Below, one piece after another: positions 1 to 7,068 of a DNA stretch of 8,389 nucleotides (positions are counted from its first letter, which is position 1; every line of letters begins with the position of its first letter). Below the pieces are notes generated by a model that ran no database searches, was not told the DNA's origin, and saw only the letters and a list, made by a program, of their open reading frames with translations. Made by a program: the position numbers and the translations under genes. This DNA comes from Flavobacteriales bacterium (GTDB lineage: Bacteria; Bacteroidota; Bacteroidia; Flavobacteriales; JADGDT01): NCBI GenBank assembly GCA_023145275.1, contig JAGLEB010000059.1, positions 1 through 8,389 of the forward strand, given 5' to 3'.

Positions 1-51
1 TTTCGACTACGTTTCCTTCGCTTCGCTTTGGAAACTCCGCTCAACATGACG
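1..51. repeat. Edge of a probable dispersed intergenic repeat with a small inverted repeat
   Basis: Read on the minus strand, this GC-richer patch begins CGTCATGTTGAGCGGAGT and ends GTAGTCGAAA. From memory, short intergenic elements of the form GTCATGTTGAGCG-AGTCGAAA are widespread in Bacteroidota genomes. Here the two parts are separated by a segment carrying a 6-bp inverted repeat (GTTTCC at 11-16, GGAAAC at 30-35) around a TTCGCTTCGCTTT loop. Its base composition differs clearly from the AT-rich sequence next to it. The left end is cut by the window, so full length and orientation are unknown. The family assignment is recollection and has not been tested by a search. Confidence 0.45.
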
Positions 52-103
52 CACCTAAATAAATGATAATTACCCACTACAAATTACATAGACCCGAATT
101 TTA

Positions 104-193
104 ACTAAAAATTAAAAGCATTAGGAGCAGCAAAGTCTAGGACTTAAGTATCGGTAGATCCTTTGCTATCGATACCTTAAACCCTAAGATGCT
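104..193 (-). terminator. Long imperfect stem-loop with T-rich tail downstream of mutS2; possible terminator
   Basis: An inner stem pairs 144-157 with 166-180: TTAAG, TATCG and TAG blocks pair with CTA, CGATA and CTTAA, with one bulge and one mismatch around an 8-nt loop. An outer stem pairs AGCATTAGG (117-125) with CCTAAGATGCT (183-193), with a 2-nt bulge. Read on the minus strand, the direction of mutS2 transcription, the outer stem is followed at once by TTTTAATTTTTAG. That is the arrangement of an intrinsic terminator, although the structure is longer and less perfect than usual and begins about 50 bp past the mutS2 stop. It could instead be a structured RNA or a degenerate palindromic repeat. 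Confidence 0.35.
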
Positions 194-241
194 AGTAAGC
201 CAGAAATTAATAATTGATACAATTCTACATAATTCAAGTCA

Positions 242-2443
242 TTATTTTCTCTTAGCATTTACCAATTCCAATTGATCAATAGATACCGAAGTTGTAAAAG
301 TGCCGTAGTTTAGAAAAACTTTCTTTTTTTCAATTTTTTCAATAGTACCATAAGCCATACCTCCAATCAAACGAGCTGTATCACCTACCTTTAGATTGTA
401 ATCTGGTTTAGGTGGATTGATAGCTTCCTCTTTCTTTTTTATTTCCTCTTTTTCCTTCTTTTCTATTCTTAATTCAATCACTTTTTGCTCCATTTCCTTG
501 GCAACTTTATCCTGTCTTTTTTTCTGAGCAGTAGACTTTTTTGTAGTGATTTTTTGTTCTTTTATTTTATCTCGCTTTTTAGAATTTTCCATTTCAACAA
601 CCTTCAAGGTTTCTGTGAAAAGTTTCTTTTTATTCGGCTTCCTAAAATATTCTTCAGAAATTGCTTGAAGCTTCCTTCCAATAGTGATTGTTTTTGCTTG
701 TGCATCAAACTGAATTTGATAGTCCTCTAGTTTTTGAGATACTTTTTCGCTAATACTTTCATATTTTCTTTTCTGTTCTGAAGCTTTTATTTCTTTTGAC
801 GCAAGCTCTGTAGTTGTTAATTCTAGCTTAGATCTTTCCTTCTGAAGTTTCGCAATTGTTTTGTCTAGTCGAACGTTTTCTTGGCGTACTTTTTTCTTAG
901 CTCTATTTATTAATCTAAAAGGAATTCCATTCTTCTGAGCTACTTCAAAAGTGAATGAACTACCCGCTTGTCCAATAACAAGTTTATATAAAGGCTCAAG
1001 AGTTTTTTCGTTGAAAAGCATGTTGGCATTAATGGCCTCGTCCAAGTCTTCAACCTTTACTTTAATATTAGTGTAGTGTGTGGTAATTACTCCATAGGCG
1101 CCTTTCTCGTAGAATTCTTCGAGGAAAACTTCTGCTAGAGCACCACCCAATTCGGGGTCAGAACCTGTGCCAAATTCATCAATTAAGAACAGTGTATTTT
1201 TATCGACATTTCTTAAAAAATGATTCATGTTTTTAAGTCGATAAGAATAGGTACTAAGGTGATTCTCTATGGATTGATTATCTCCAATATCTGTTAATAT
1301 ATTATCGAAAAAACACATCGAAGAACGTTCGTGCACTGGTACTAAAATTGCACTTTGAATCATGGATTGAATCAGTCCCAAAGTTTTTAAAGCAATACTT
1401 TTTCCTCCTGCATTTGGTCCAGAAATAACAATTATTCTCTGTTGAGAGTTTAATTCAATACTTTGTGGAATAGTAGTAGCTTTTATCTCGAGGTTGTTTT
1501 TATAGAGTATAGGATGGTAAGCATCAATTAATTTCATGCTATTATCATCGTTAATACTAGGCAAGCAAGCATTAATTTCGAGAGCATATTTAGCTTTTGC
1601 TCTTAAAACATCTAGCTCAGTAAGCAAAATTAGGTATTTGTCGAAAAGTTCTTTATGAGGTCTTAAAAGATCAGTCAATAATTTTAATATTCTTACTATT
1701 TCCTGACGTTCTTCATATTCTAAGGAGGCTAATTCGCGAGTAAGTATTAAAACACTTTCTGGTTCAATAAAAACAATGCTCCCAGTACGTGAAGACCCCA
1801 TCATATTTCCGTTAATCTTTTTCCTAAAAGAGGCCGATACGGCTAAGACTCTCTTATTGTCGATCACAGACTCTCTAATTTCATCTAGAAATCCTAGGGA
1901 AGAGTATTTTGATAAAGCTCTAACAAAATTTTGATCTATACCTCTTCTTACTTCAGACATCTCCCTTCTGATAGCTCTCAGTGGTTTTGTTGCATTGTCT
2001 TTTAATTCGCCAAACCTGTTAAATACAGTATAAACAGCCTCCGAAATATCTTTAGTAAAATATATGTTCTCTGTTTTTAATTTTAGAGAAGGGTAGTAAT
2101 CTTCAAACTTCTCAAAGAATTTTATAAGATCATTAGCTGTTTCAGATATTGAAGCTAAGTACAAATAAGATTTCTCTTCGAGAAAAGTGTTTTCGATTGA
2201 AAGTAATTTGATATCATTAGAAATATCCTCAAAATCGTGATTAGGAATTCTATTTTCATTGCTGTTAGAAGATAGATATTCGTCAGTTTGTGCTAATTCT
2301 ATCTTCAAAAGGTCTTTATCGGAAAAAGGGCGAATATTTTTCGCTGCATTTTTTCCGAGTTCCGAGCTGCAAAGTGTAGAAATATGCTCTACTATTTGAT
2401 CGAACTCTAAATCTTTTAATATTTTACTAGATATCTTCTTCAT
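242..2443 (-). CDS. mutS2: MutS2-family ATPase without a Smr domain
   Basis: A 733-residue MutS2-type protein. MutS2 proteins are ABC-type ATPases that bind branched DNA and limit recombination; in Bacillus MutS2 also acts on collided ribosomes. They do not do classical mismatch repair. No MutS1 mismatch-recognition domain is seen: residues 1-320 look like the MutS2 core and lever region. The ATPase follows, with Walker A GPNAGGKS (342-349), the signature region around SIENHLSTYSY (391-401), Walker B LFLIDEFG (418-425), GTGSDPELG (425-433) and the switch histidine in TTHYTN (H456). Residues about 510-680 are a Lys/Glu-rich coiled coil, and about 683-728 form a small KOW/SH3-like tail (LKVGDTARLIGG, GTIEKIEKKKV). 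The C-terminal Smr nuclease domain of canonical MutS2 (about 780 residues) is absent; from memory this matches flavobacterial homologues of about 720-730 residues. The ATG at 2443 lies a short distance after a TAAATTTG -7 element. It is divergent from pta. Confidence 0.93.
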   Translation of the reverse strand: MKKISSKILKDLEFDQIVEHISTLCSSELGKNAAKNIRPFSDKDLLKIELAQTDEYLSSNSNENRIPNHDFEDISNDIKLLSIENTFLEEKSYLYLASISETANDLIKFFEKFEDYYPSLKLKTENIYFTKDISEAVYTVFNRFGELKDNATKPLRAIRREMSEVRRGIDQNFVRALSKYSSLGFLDEIRESVIDNKRVLAVSASFRKKINGNMMGSSRTGSIVFIEPESVLILTRELASLEYEERQEIVRILKLLTDLLRPHKELFDKYLILLTELDVLRAKAKYALEINACLPSINDDNSMKLIDAYHPILYKNNLEIKATTIPQSIELNSQQRIIVISGPNAGGKSIALKTLGLIQSMIQSAILVPVHERSSMCFFDNILTDIGDNQSIENHLSTYSYRLKNMNHFLRNVDKNTLFLIDEFGTGSDPELGGALAEVFLEEFYEKGAYGVITTHYTNIKVKVEDLDEAINANMLFNEKTLEPLYKLVIGQAGSSFTFEVAQKNGIPFRLINRAKKKVRQENVRLDKTIAKLQKERSKLELTTTELASKEIKASEQKRKYESISEKVSQKLEDYQIQFDAQAKTITIGRKLQAISEEYFRKPNKKKLFTETLKVVEMENSKKRDKIKEQKITTKKSTAQKKRQDKVAKEMEQKVIELRIEKKEKEEIKKKEEAINPPKPDYNLKVGDTARLIGGMAYGTIEKIEKKKVFLNYGTFTTSVSIDQLELVNAKRK

Positions 2444-2461
2444 GAATCAAAAATTTCGATG

Positions 2462-2469
2462 CAAATTTA
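2462..2469 (-). promoter_or_regulatory. Candidate -7 promoter element for mutS2
   Basis: On the minus strand this reads TAAATTTG, an exact match to the Bacteroidota sigma-ABfr -7 consensus TAnnTTTG. It lies 18 bases before the mutS2 ATG, which implies a short leader of roughly ten bases. No clear TTG -33 element is seen at the expected distance, so the call rests on the -7 match and its position. Confidence 0.4.
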
Positions 2470-2575
2470 GTATTTATTGTCTATTTGTGGCTGTATTTTT
2501 TTATTTCCCTTCAACTAGTGAACTAATCCATTATCGACGGCGCAAATACTAATTTAGTAAATTGATAAATACAAT

Positions 2576-2710
2576 ATGGGTAAAGTAATTTTAAGGAGAG
2601 TAGAATCTAATGAATTTGCATCAGTTTATATATGTCTAATCCTGTTGCTAATCAGCAACTTAGTCGTTATTCTCGCCTACTCATCTATATTTTTTAATAT
2701 TTTGTCATAA
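2576..2710 (+). CDS. Possible small hydrophobic protein, 44 residues (doubtful)
   Basis: The ORF starts ATG GGT AAA GTA and ends TCA TAA. It encodes a basic N-terminus (MGKVILRRVESNEF) followed by a hydrophobic run of about 25-30 residues (roughly 15-43, including YICLILLLISNLVVILAYSS). That is the layout of a single-pass small membrane protein with the N-terminus inside. Against it: AT-rich DNA readily gives hydrophobic codons by chance, the preceding sequence lacks a convincing promoter (nearest is TAATTTAG, one mismatch to TAnnTTTG), it contains a 6-bp hairpin, and its end overlaps a candidate operator for pta. I do not recognise any family. It reads toward pta, with its stop 113 bp before the pta start. 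Confidence 0.22.
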   Translation: MGKVILRRVESNEFASVYICLILLLISNLVVILAYSSIFFNILS

Positions 2711-2717
2711 TAACAAA
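2701..2717. promoter_or_regulatory. 17-bp near-palindrome upstream of pta; candidate operator
   Basis: The sequence TTTGTCATAATAACAAA is an odd-length inverted repeat centred on base 2709: TTTGT-C-AT, central A, AT-A-ACAAA, with one mismatched pair. Its centre lies about 50 bp upstream of the transcription start inferred from the pta -7 element, a position typical of activator sites and sometimes of repressors. The TTGT/ACAA ends recall binding sites of redox-responsive regulators such as Rex, but the half-site spacing is shorter than the usual 18-bp Rex site, so no regulator is assigned. Confidence 0.3.
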
Positions 2718-2747
2718 GAAATATATATATCAACCCAAAATTCTTTT

Positions 2748-2755
2748 TATTTTTG
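2748..2755 (+). promoter_or_regulatory. Candidate -7 promoter element for the pta-ackA operon
   Basis: TATTTTTG matches the Bacteroidota -7 consensus TAnnTTTG exactly. Transcription would start near 2760-2763. That places the first in-frame ATG (2767) only a few bases into the mRNA and the second (2824) after a leader of about 60 bases, which supports the second as the real start. A -33 TTG is not evident about 20 bp upstream, where the DNA is an AT repeat. Confidence 0.45.
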
Positions 2756-2823
2756 CACTCTGTTAAATGTACTATGTACATGAGGCAATTCACGGGTTAG
2801 AATTCTACATTTTTAAAAGAAAT

Positions 2824-4920
2824 ATGGAAAAAGGAATTTATATTGCAAATACTGAGGCTTGGACTGGAAAGTCTATCATTGCGCTTGGTTTAATGAAGAT
2901 GTTACTTGCTAAGACAAGTAGAGTTGGTTATTTCAGACCAATAATTAGCGATCATGCTGAAGGAGAAAAAGATAATCATATTGAAACAATGATATCTTAT
3001 TTCGATCTTGACATCAAGTATGAAAATTCATATGGTTACACTCTTTCGGAAGTTGTAGCTATGAAAAATGCAGATAAAGAAGATTTATTGATTGATGGCA
3101 TCATCGGAAAATATAAAGAGATTGAATCAAAATATGACTTTGTATTAGTAGAGGGGTCAGATTTCTTAGGGAAAGGAGTTGCTTTTGAGTTTGATTTGAA
3201 CATTGAAATAGCTAAAAATCTTTCGCTTCCTACAATCATTATTAGCTCTGCTTACGACAAGAGCCTAAGTGATGCTGTTTCTAATCTAGAATTGGCTGTT
3301 AAATCATATGCAGATGAAGATGTTGTTGTTCAGGCTGTATTCATGAATAAAATTGAGCAGGGAGGATGTGACGAGATGGCTGAAGAGTTGCGTAAAGTTA
3401 TTTCTTCAAGTACAGAAATTGGAGTTATTCCAATGGAAAAAAAATTGAGTAGTCCTACGATCTCTGAAATCAATGAAGCTCTAGATGGAAAAATTCTTTT
3501 TGGAGAAACATTGATGAATAAGAGAGCTGAAGTATTCCATGTTGGTGCAATGCAATTGAGAAATTACCTCCCGAGAATGGGTGAAAATTGCTTAATGGTT
3601 ACTCCTGGTGATAGAGCTGAGATAATTATTGGAGCACTTCAAGCAAACGCATCTGTAAACTATCCTAATATTTCGGGTATAGTATTGACTGGTGGTTTGA
3701 TGCCTGAAGATTCAATATTGAAATTAATTGATGGTCTACCTGGTGTAGTTCCAATTATTTCTGTTAAAGACACAACATTTGCTGCTGCAAATAAAGTTGG
3801 TAACGTTAAATCTAAAATTAGACCTAGCGATAAAAGAAAGATAGAGCTGAGCATTAATACTTTCGATAAGTATGTGAATACTGACACACTTGTTGATAAG
3901 TTTAAAAACTTTGAGTCTGATATTATGACTCCTCGCATGTTCCAATACAAATTAGTTTCTAAGGCTAAATCGTCTAAAAAACATATTGTTTTACCAGAAG
4001 GTAGTGATTCTAGAATCTTAGAAGCCGCTATAAAGTTAGTTAATCAAAATGTTGTTGATATAACTCTTTTAGGAAACAGAGATAATATTATGCTAAAGGC
4101 TAATGCCCTAAAGCTTAATCTTGACGAGAAAAAAATTAAAATTATTGATCCAATTAGTTCTGAGTATTTCGAAGACTATTGGAAAACATACTACGAGATT
4201 AGAAAACACAAAAATGTATCGGAGACTAAGGCCAAAGATATAATGTTAGATGTTTCTTATTTCGGTACAATGATGGTGCACAAAGGACATGCTGATGGTA
4301 TGGTGTCGGGAGCTGTAAATACTACTGCACATACGATTATTCCTTCGTTCCAATTTATAAAGACTAAGCCAGGAGTTTCTACAGTATCATCTGTATTCTT
4401 TATGTGTTTGGCTGATCACGTATCTGTATTTGGAGATTGTGCTGTGAATGTAAATCCTAATGCTGATCAATTGGCTGAGATTGCAATTTCTTCTGCCGAA
4501 TCGGCTAAAGCTTTTGGGATTAAACCTAAAGTAGCTTTATTGTCTTATTCTTCTGGATCATCTGGAACAGGAGAGCAAGTAGATAAGGTAAGGGAGGCTA
4601 CAGAGAAAGCTAAAATTATAGATCCTGAATTGATGATCGAAGGACCTATACAGTACGATGCTGCTGTAGATCCAACAGTTGGTAAAAGTAAAATGCCCAA
4701 TTCAGAGGTTGCAGGTCAAGCTACGGTGCTTGTATTCCCTGATTTGAATACAGGTAATAATACTTATAAGGCTGTACAAAGAGAAACTGGAGCTGTTGCA
4801 ATTGGTCCAATGTTACAAGGGTTAAATAAGCCTGTGAATGATTTAAGTAGAGGTTGTACTGTTGATGATATTTTCAATACTGTTGTTATTACTGCAATAC
4901 AAGCTCAAGACGAAGAGTAA
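2824..4920 (+). CDS. pta: Phosphate acetyltransferase (long, three-domain form)
   Basis: Converts acetyl-CoA and phosphate to acetyl phosphate and CoA in the cytoplasm, reversibly; AckA takes the next step. From the chosen ATG the protein has 698 residues, normal for the long Pta class (E. coli about 714). Counted from that start, residues 1-210 form the dethiobiotin-synthetase-like AAA_26 domain (IANTEAWTGKS near 5-15; FVLVEGSDF near 106-114). Residues 215-325 form the DRTGG domain (KRAEVFHVGAMQ; TPGDRAEIIIGAL). Residues 370-695 form the catalytic PTA_PTB domain, with VLPEGSDSRILEA, SYSSGSSGTGEQVDKVREA, DAAVDPTVGKSKMPNSEVAGQA and FPDLNTGNNTYKAVQR. An in-frame ATG at 2767 would add 19 residues, but these are not family-like and that ATG lies at the inferred transcription start. 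No Shine-Dalgarno is seen, only an A-rich leader. ackA follows after 27 bp. Confidence 0.96.
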   Translation: MEKGIYIANTEAWTGKSIIALGLMKMLLAKTSRVGYFRPIISDHAEGEKDNHIETMISYFDLDIKYENSYGYTLSEVVAMKNADKEDLLIDGIIGKYKEIESKYDFVLVEGSDFLGKGVAFEFDLNIEIAKNLSLPTIIISSAYDKSLSDAVSNLELAVKSYADEDVVVQAVFMNKIEQGGCDEMAEELRKVISSSTEIGVIPMEKKLSSPTISEINEALDGKILFGETLMNKRAEVFHVGAMQLRNYLPRMGENCLMVTPGDRAEIIIGALQANASVNYPNISGIVLTGGLMPEDSILKLIDGLPGVVPIISVKDTTFAAANKVGNVKSKIRPSDKRKIELSINTFDKYVNTDTLVDKFKNFESDIMTPRMFQYKLVSKAKSSKKHIVLPEGSDSRILEAAIKLVNQNVVDITLLGNRDNIMLKANALKLNLDEKKIKIIDPISSEYFEDYWKTYYEIRKHKNVSETKAKDIMLDVSYFGTMMVHKGHADGMVSGAVNTTAHTIIPSFQFIKTKPGVSTVSSVFFMCLADHVSVFGDCAVNVNPNADQLAEIAISSAESAKAFGIKPKVALLSYSSGSSGTGEQVDKVREATEKAKIIDPELMIEGPIQYDAAVDPTVGKSKMPNSEVAGQATVLVFPDLNTGNNTYKAVQRETGAVAIGPMLQGLNKPVNDLSRGCTVDDIFNTVVITAIQAQDEE

Positions 4921-4947
4921 TTAGAATTTAGAAAATAAAATTTTTAT

Positions 4948-6144
4948 ATGAATATTTTAGTAATTAATGCGGGTAGTTCTTCAATTAAATATCAGTTAAT
5001 TGACATGGACACTAATGAGCCACTTTCTAGTGGTATTGTTGAGAGAATTGGTTTAACTGATGGAGTTATTACTCACAAGACTTTCGTTGGAGAGGAAAAG
5101 AAGACTAAGGAAGTTTTTGATATTCCTGATCATACAGTTGGTCTTAAACGTGTAGCAGAGTTACTTACAGATAAGGATTTAGGCGTTATCTCTGATCCTT
5201 CTGAGATTCAAGTTGTTGGACATAGAGTAGTACACGGGGGAGAGTCTTTTCAGGCTACAACTGTTATTACTGATGTGGTGAAGGCTAAAATAGAGGAATT
5301 ATATCCATTAGCTCCACTTCATAATCCTGCAAACCTTATAGGTATTAACGTTGCTGAGGATGTATTCTCAAAAGCTACACAGGTTGCTGTTTTTGATACA
5401 GCGTTCCACTCAACTATGCCTGCAGTAGCTTACAGATATGCTGTACCTACTGAATTATACGAGAACTTTGGAATTCGTAAGTACGGTTTCCACGGAACAT
5501 CTCATAAATATGTTTCTGAAAAAGCAATAGAGTATTTAGGTAAAAAGGATGCAAAAGTTGTTACTATTCACATCGGAAATGGAGCTTCAATGGCTGCTGT
5601 TGATGGAGGTGTTTGTATAGATACTTCAATGGGACTAGGGCCACTTAGTGGTTTAATTATGGGTACTCGTTCTGGTGATATTGATCCTTCGATTATATTC
5701 TACCTAGTAGAGCAAAAAGGATATTCTATTGAGGAAGTTGCAAAAGTTCTTAATAAAGAGTCTGGAATGTACGGAATCACTGGTAAAACTGATATGAGAG
5801 AGATTGAATCTTGTGTGGTAAAAGGAGACCCTGTTGCAAAATTGTCTTATGATATGTACACTTACCGTATCAAGCAATTTATCGGAAATTACGCTGCTGC
5901 GATGAATGGTCTTGATGCTATTGTATTTACTGCTGGTGTTGGAGAAAATGATACTTGTGTTCGTTCTATGGTATGTGATAATATGGATTATTTCGGATTT
6001 GAGATTGATGAAGAGAGAAATTCAGTGCGTTCAGGCGAGATAAGAGAAATCAACAAAGAGGGTTCTAGAACAAAAGTTCTTGTAATACCTACAAACGAAG
6101 AGTTAGAAATTGCTAAGCAAGCTTTAGAGTTAGTAAGCAAGTAA
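4948..6144 (+). CDS. ackA: Acetate kinase
   Basis: Interconverts acetyl phosphate plus ADP and acetate plus ATP; with Pta it forms the classical acetate overflow and fermentation route, and can run backward to activate acetate. The protein has 398 residues, full length for the ASKHA-fold family. Visible family motifs are NAGSSSIKYQ (7-16), GHRVVHGG (91-98), VFDTAFHSTMP (148-158), YGFHGTSH (179-186), IHIGNGAS (207-214), MGTRSGDIDPS (238-248), FTAGVGEN (327-334) and PTNEE (381-385). These supply the residues matching the active site known from the Methanosarcina enzyme: N7, R93, D150, H182, R241 and E384. It begins 27 bp after the pta stop without its own -7 element, so it is read from the pta promoter. 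A strong intrinsic terminator follows 20 bp past its stop. Nothing is missing or odd. Confidence 0.97.
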   Translation: MNILVINAGSSSIKYQLIDMDTNEPLSSGIVERIGLTDGVITHKTFVGEEKKTKEVFDIPDHTVGLKRVAELLTDKDLGVISDPSEIQVVGHRVVHGGESFQATTVITDVVKAKIEELYPLAPLHNPANLIGINVAEDVFSKATQVAVFDTAFHSTMPAVAYRYAVPTELYENFGIRKYGFHGTSHKYVSEKAIEYLGKKDAKVVTIHIGNGASMAAVDGGVCIDTSMGLGPLSGLIMGTRSGDIDPSIIFYLVEQKGYSIEEVAKVLNKESGMYGITGKTDMREIESCVVKGDPVAKLSYDMYTYRIKQFIGNYAAAMNGLDAIVFTAGVGENDTCVRSMVCDNMDYFGFEIDEERNSVRSGEIREINKEGSRTKVLVIPTNEELEIAKQALELVSK

Positions 6145-6163
6145 TATATTTTTATATTTATAG

Positions 6164-6198
6164 AAACCGAGATTCTATGGTGAATCTCGGTTTTTTTT
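6164..6198 (+). terminator. Intrinsic terminator of the pta-ackA operon
   Basis: A perfect stem AAACCGAGATTC (6164-6175) pairs with GAATCTCGGTTT (6182-6193) around the loop TATGGT, and the T-run continues to 6198 (eight T in all from 6191). It begins 20 bp past the ackA stop. On the minus strand the hairpin is followed only by TTTCTATAAATA, so it may stop converging transcripts from 6256-7014 weakly at best. Confidence 0.95.
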
Positions 6199-6255
6199 GT
6201 GCCTTGTTTTTTCGGTTTGCCATCCCCTCATTTTATGGAGCTTCTATTCAATAAG

Positions 6256-7014
6256 CTATTTTAAAATACTCTTAATCTTTTCTTTTGGGATAAAAACATC
6301 AAACATTCCTTGTGCATACGATGCTATTTCGTATTGTCCGTAGTGAAAAGAAATCCCCTCCGTAGTGATGCTGAAATTATTGTTTATTGCAAAAATGTCA
6401 TTCTCAAAACTATATCCTTGACTTGATAGAGACTCGTCTTTGTTTAATTTATATTTTTCGAAGAATATTTCTTTTGCAATTTTATTTAGCTCTATTTTGT
6501 CACTAATAATATTATCAAGAAATAAATAATCTCCAGTTTTTGGGTCGAAATTAGAATACAATATGTTTCTATAGCCATGAGCTCCCCCAGTATATCCTTC
6601 TTGCTCGAGAGATAGAGATAAGTGTTTTTGAGAATTTTCGAGAATTATGTATTTAGATTTCATTACCCATTCATTAGATGTGGCATCAGGAAATTCTTTA
6701 ATAAATTCTTTAAATTCTGACATGAACTTTTCTACAGAACCTTCAACTGTCTCAGTGTTGTAAGAGTTACATAGTTTTTTAGTAATGTAATTGTTTACGC
6801 TAACATTTACTTTAGTGTTTTTATCCTCAAACACTGGGTACTCGAAACTTACTTGTGCACAAGCTCTTTTTCCATCACATTCTCCGATTTTATTCTCAAT
6901 AATCTTAGTTTCAAATTTTAAGAAATTGCTTACAGGTTTTTTTTCTGAGCTTGTGCAACTATTACTTAATAGTGCTGTGGTAATGCTAAATGCAATAAAA
7001 AGTATCTTTTTCAT
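6256..7014 (-). CDS. Lipoprotein with DUF4163/DUF3298-like (RsiV/PdaC-type) domains
   Basis: A 252-residue exported protein. The N-terminus MKKILFIAFSITTALLSNSC is a lipoprotein signal with the modified cysteine at C20, so the mature protein of about 233 residues should be anchored in a membrane. Residues about 34-135 resemble DUF4163: a VSFEYPVFED strand, then a helical stretch before SLSLEQEGYTGGAHG. Residues about 148-246 resemble DUF3298, with FDPKTGDYLFLDNII and the closing YEIASYAQGMFDVFIPKEKI. The TGGAHG motif (142-147) and this ending are typical of the domain pair in RsiV (an anti-sigma factor that binds lysozyme) and PdaC (a peptidoglycan deacetylase). No deacetylase or anti-sigma domain is present, so only an envelope-binding role can be suggested. 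It lies 54 bp downstream of the phosphoesterase gene on the same strand and may share its transcript; a weak GAAATTTG (7047-7054, minus) could be its own -7 element. Confidence 0.85.
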   Translation of the reverse strand: MKKILFIAFSITTALLSNSCTSSEKKPVSNFLKFETKIIENKIGECDGKRACAQVSFEYPVFEDKNTKVNVSVNNYITKKLCNSYNTETVEGSVEKFMSEFKEFIKEFPDATSNEWVMKSKYIILENSQKHLSLSLEQEGYTGGAHGYRNILYSNFDPKTGDYLFLDNIISDKIELNKIAKEIFFEKYKLNKDESLSSQGYSFENDIFAINNNFSITTEGISFHYGQYEIASYAQGMFDVFIPKEKIKSILK

Positions 7015-7068
7015 TTTAGAGGATTTTAATTAGAAATGTCCTAATACAAATTTCTGAATAAATATCGA

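Larger units (their letters stand above)
2444..2766. other. Divergent mutS2/pta intergenic region
   Basis: This 323-bp stretch separates two divergent genes. It holds a -7 promoter element for each gene (2462-2469 minus, 2748-2755 plus), a 17-bp near-palindrome (2701-2717), a perfect 6-bp hairpin GTTGCT/AGCAAC with a 4-nt loop (2644-2659, no T-run after it), and one 44-codon hydrophobic ORF of doubtful status (2576-2710). I see no tRNA, no recognisable riboswitch and no mobile-element remnant here. The length is more than two simple promoters need, so a small RNA or small protein is possible but not shown. Confidence 0.6.

Noticed and set aside
117..193. tRNA or other known RNA gene
   Set aside because: The size and paired arms suggested it, but there is no T-loop GGTTCGAATC-like motif, no cloverleaf arrangement and no recognisable riboswitch core.
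485..730. Plus-strand ORF of 81 codons, rich in Phe and Leu
   Set aside because: It is antisense to the Lys/Glu-rich coiled coil of mutS2, whose AAA and GAA codons read as TTT and TTC on the other strand. No motif or start signal supports it.
2644..2659. GTTGCT-AATC-AGCAAC hairpin as a terminator
   Set aside because: The stem is only 6 bp and no T-run follows; the nearest T-rich tract is about 30 bp away.
2767..2823. An upstream in-frame ATG that would extend Pta by 19 residues
   Set aside because: The extension precedes the conserved domain start, does not look like the family N-terminus, and its ATG falls within a few bases of the transcription start inferred from TATTTTTG at 2748-2755.
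3036..3950. Minus-strand ORFs of 67, 96 and 69 codons
   Set aside because: They lie opposite the clearly coding pta gene and show no recognisable domain.
6250..6275. Hairpin AGCTT/AAGCT at the end of the lipoprotein gene as its terminator
   Set aside because: The stem is 5 bp, overlaps the stop codon and has no T-run on the minus strand.
6791..7033. Plus-strand ORF of 80 codons
   Set aside because: It is antisense to the 5' half of the lipoprotein gene, which has a clear signal peptide and family motifs.
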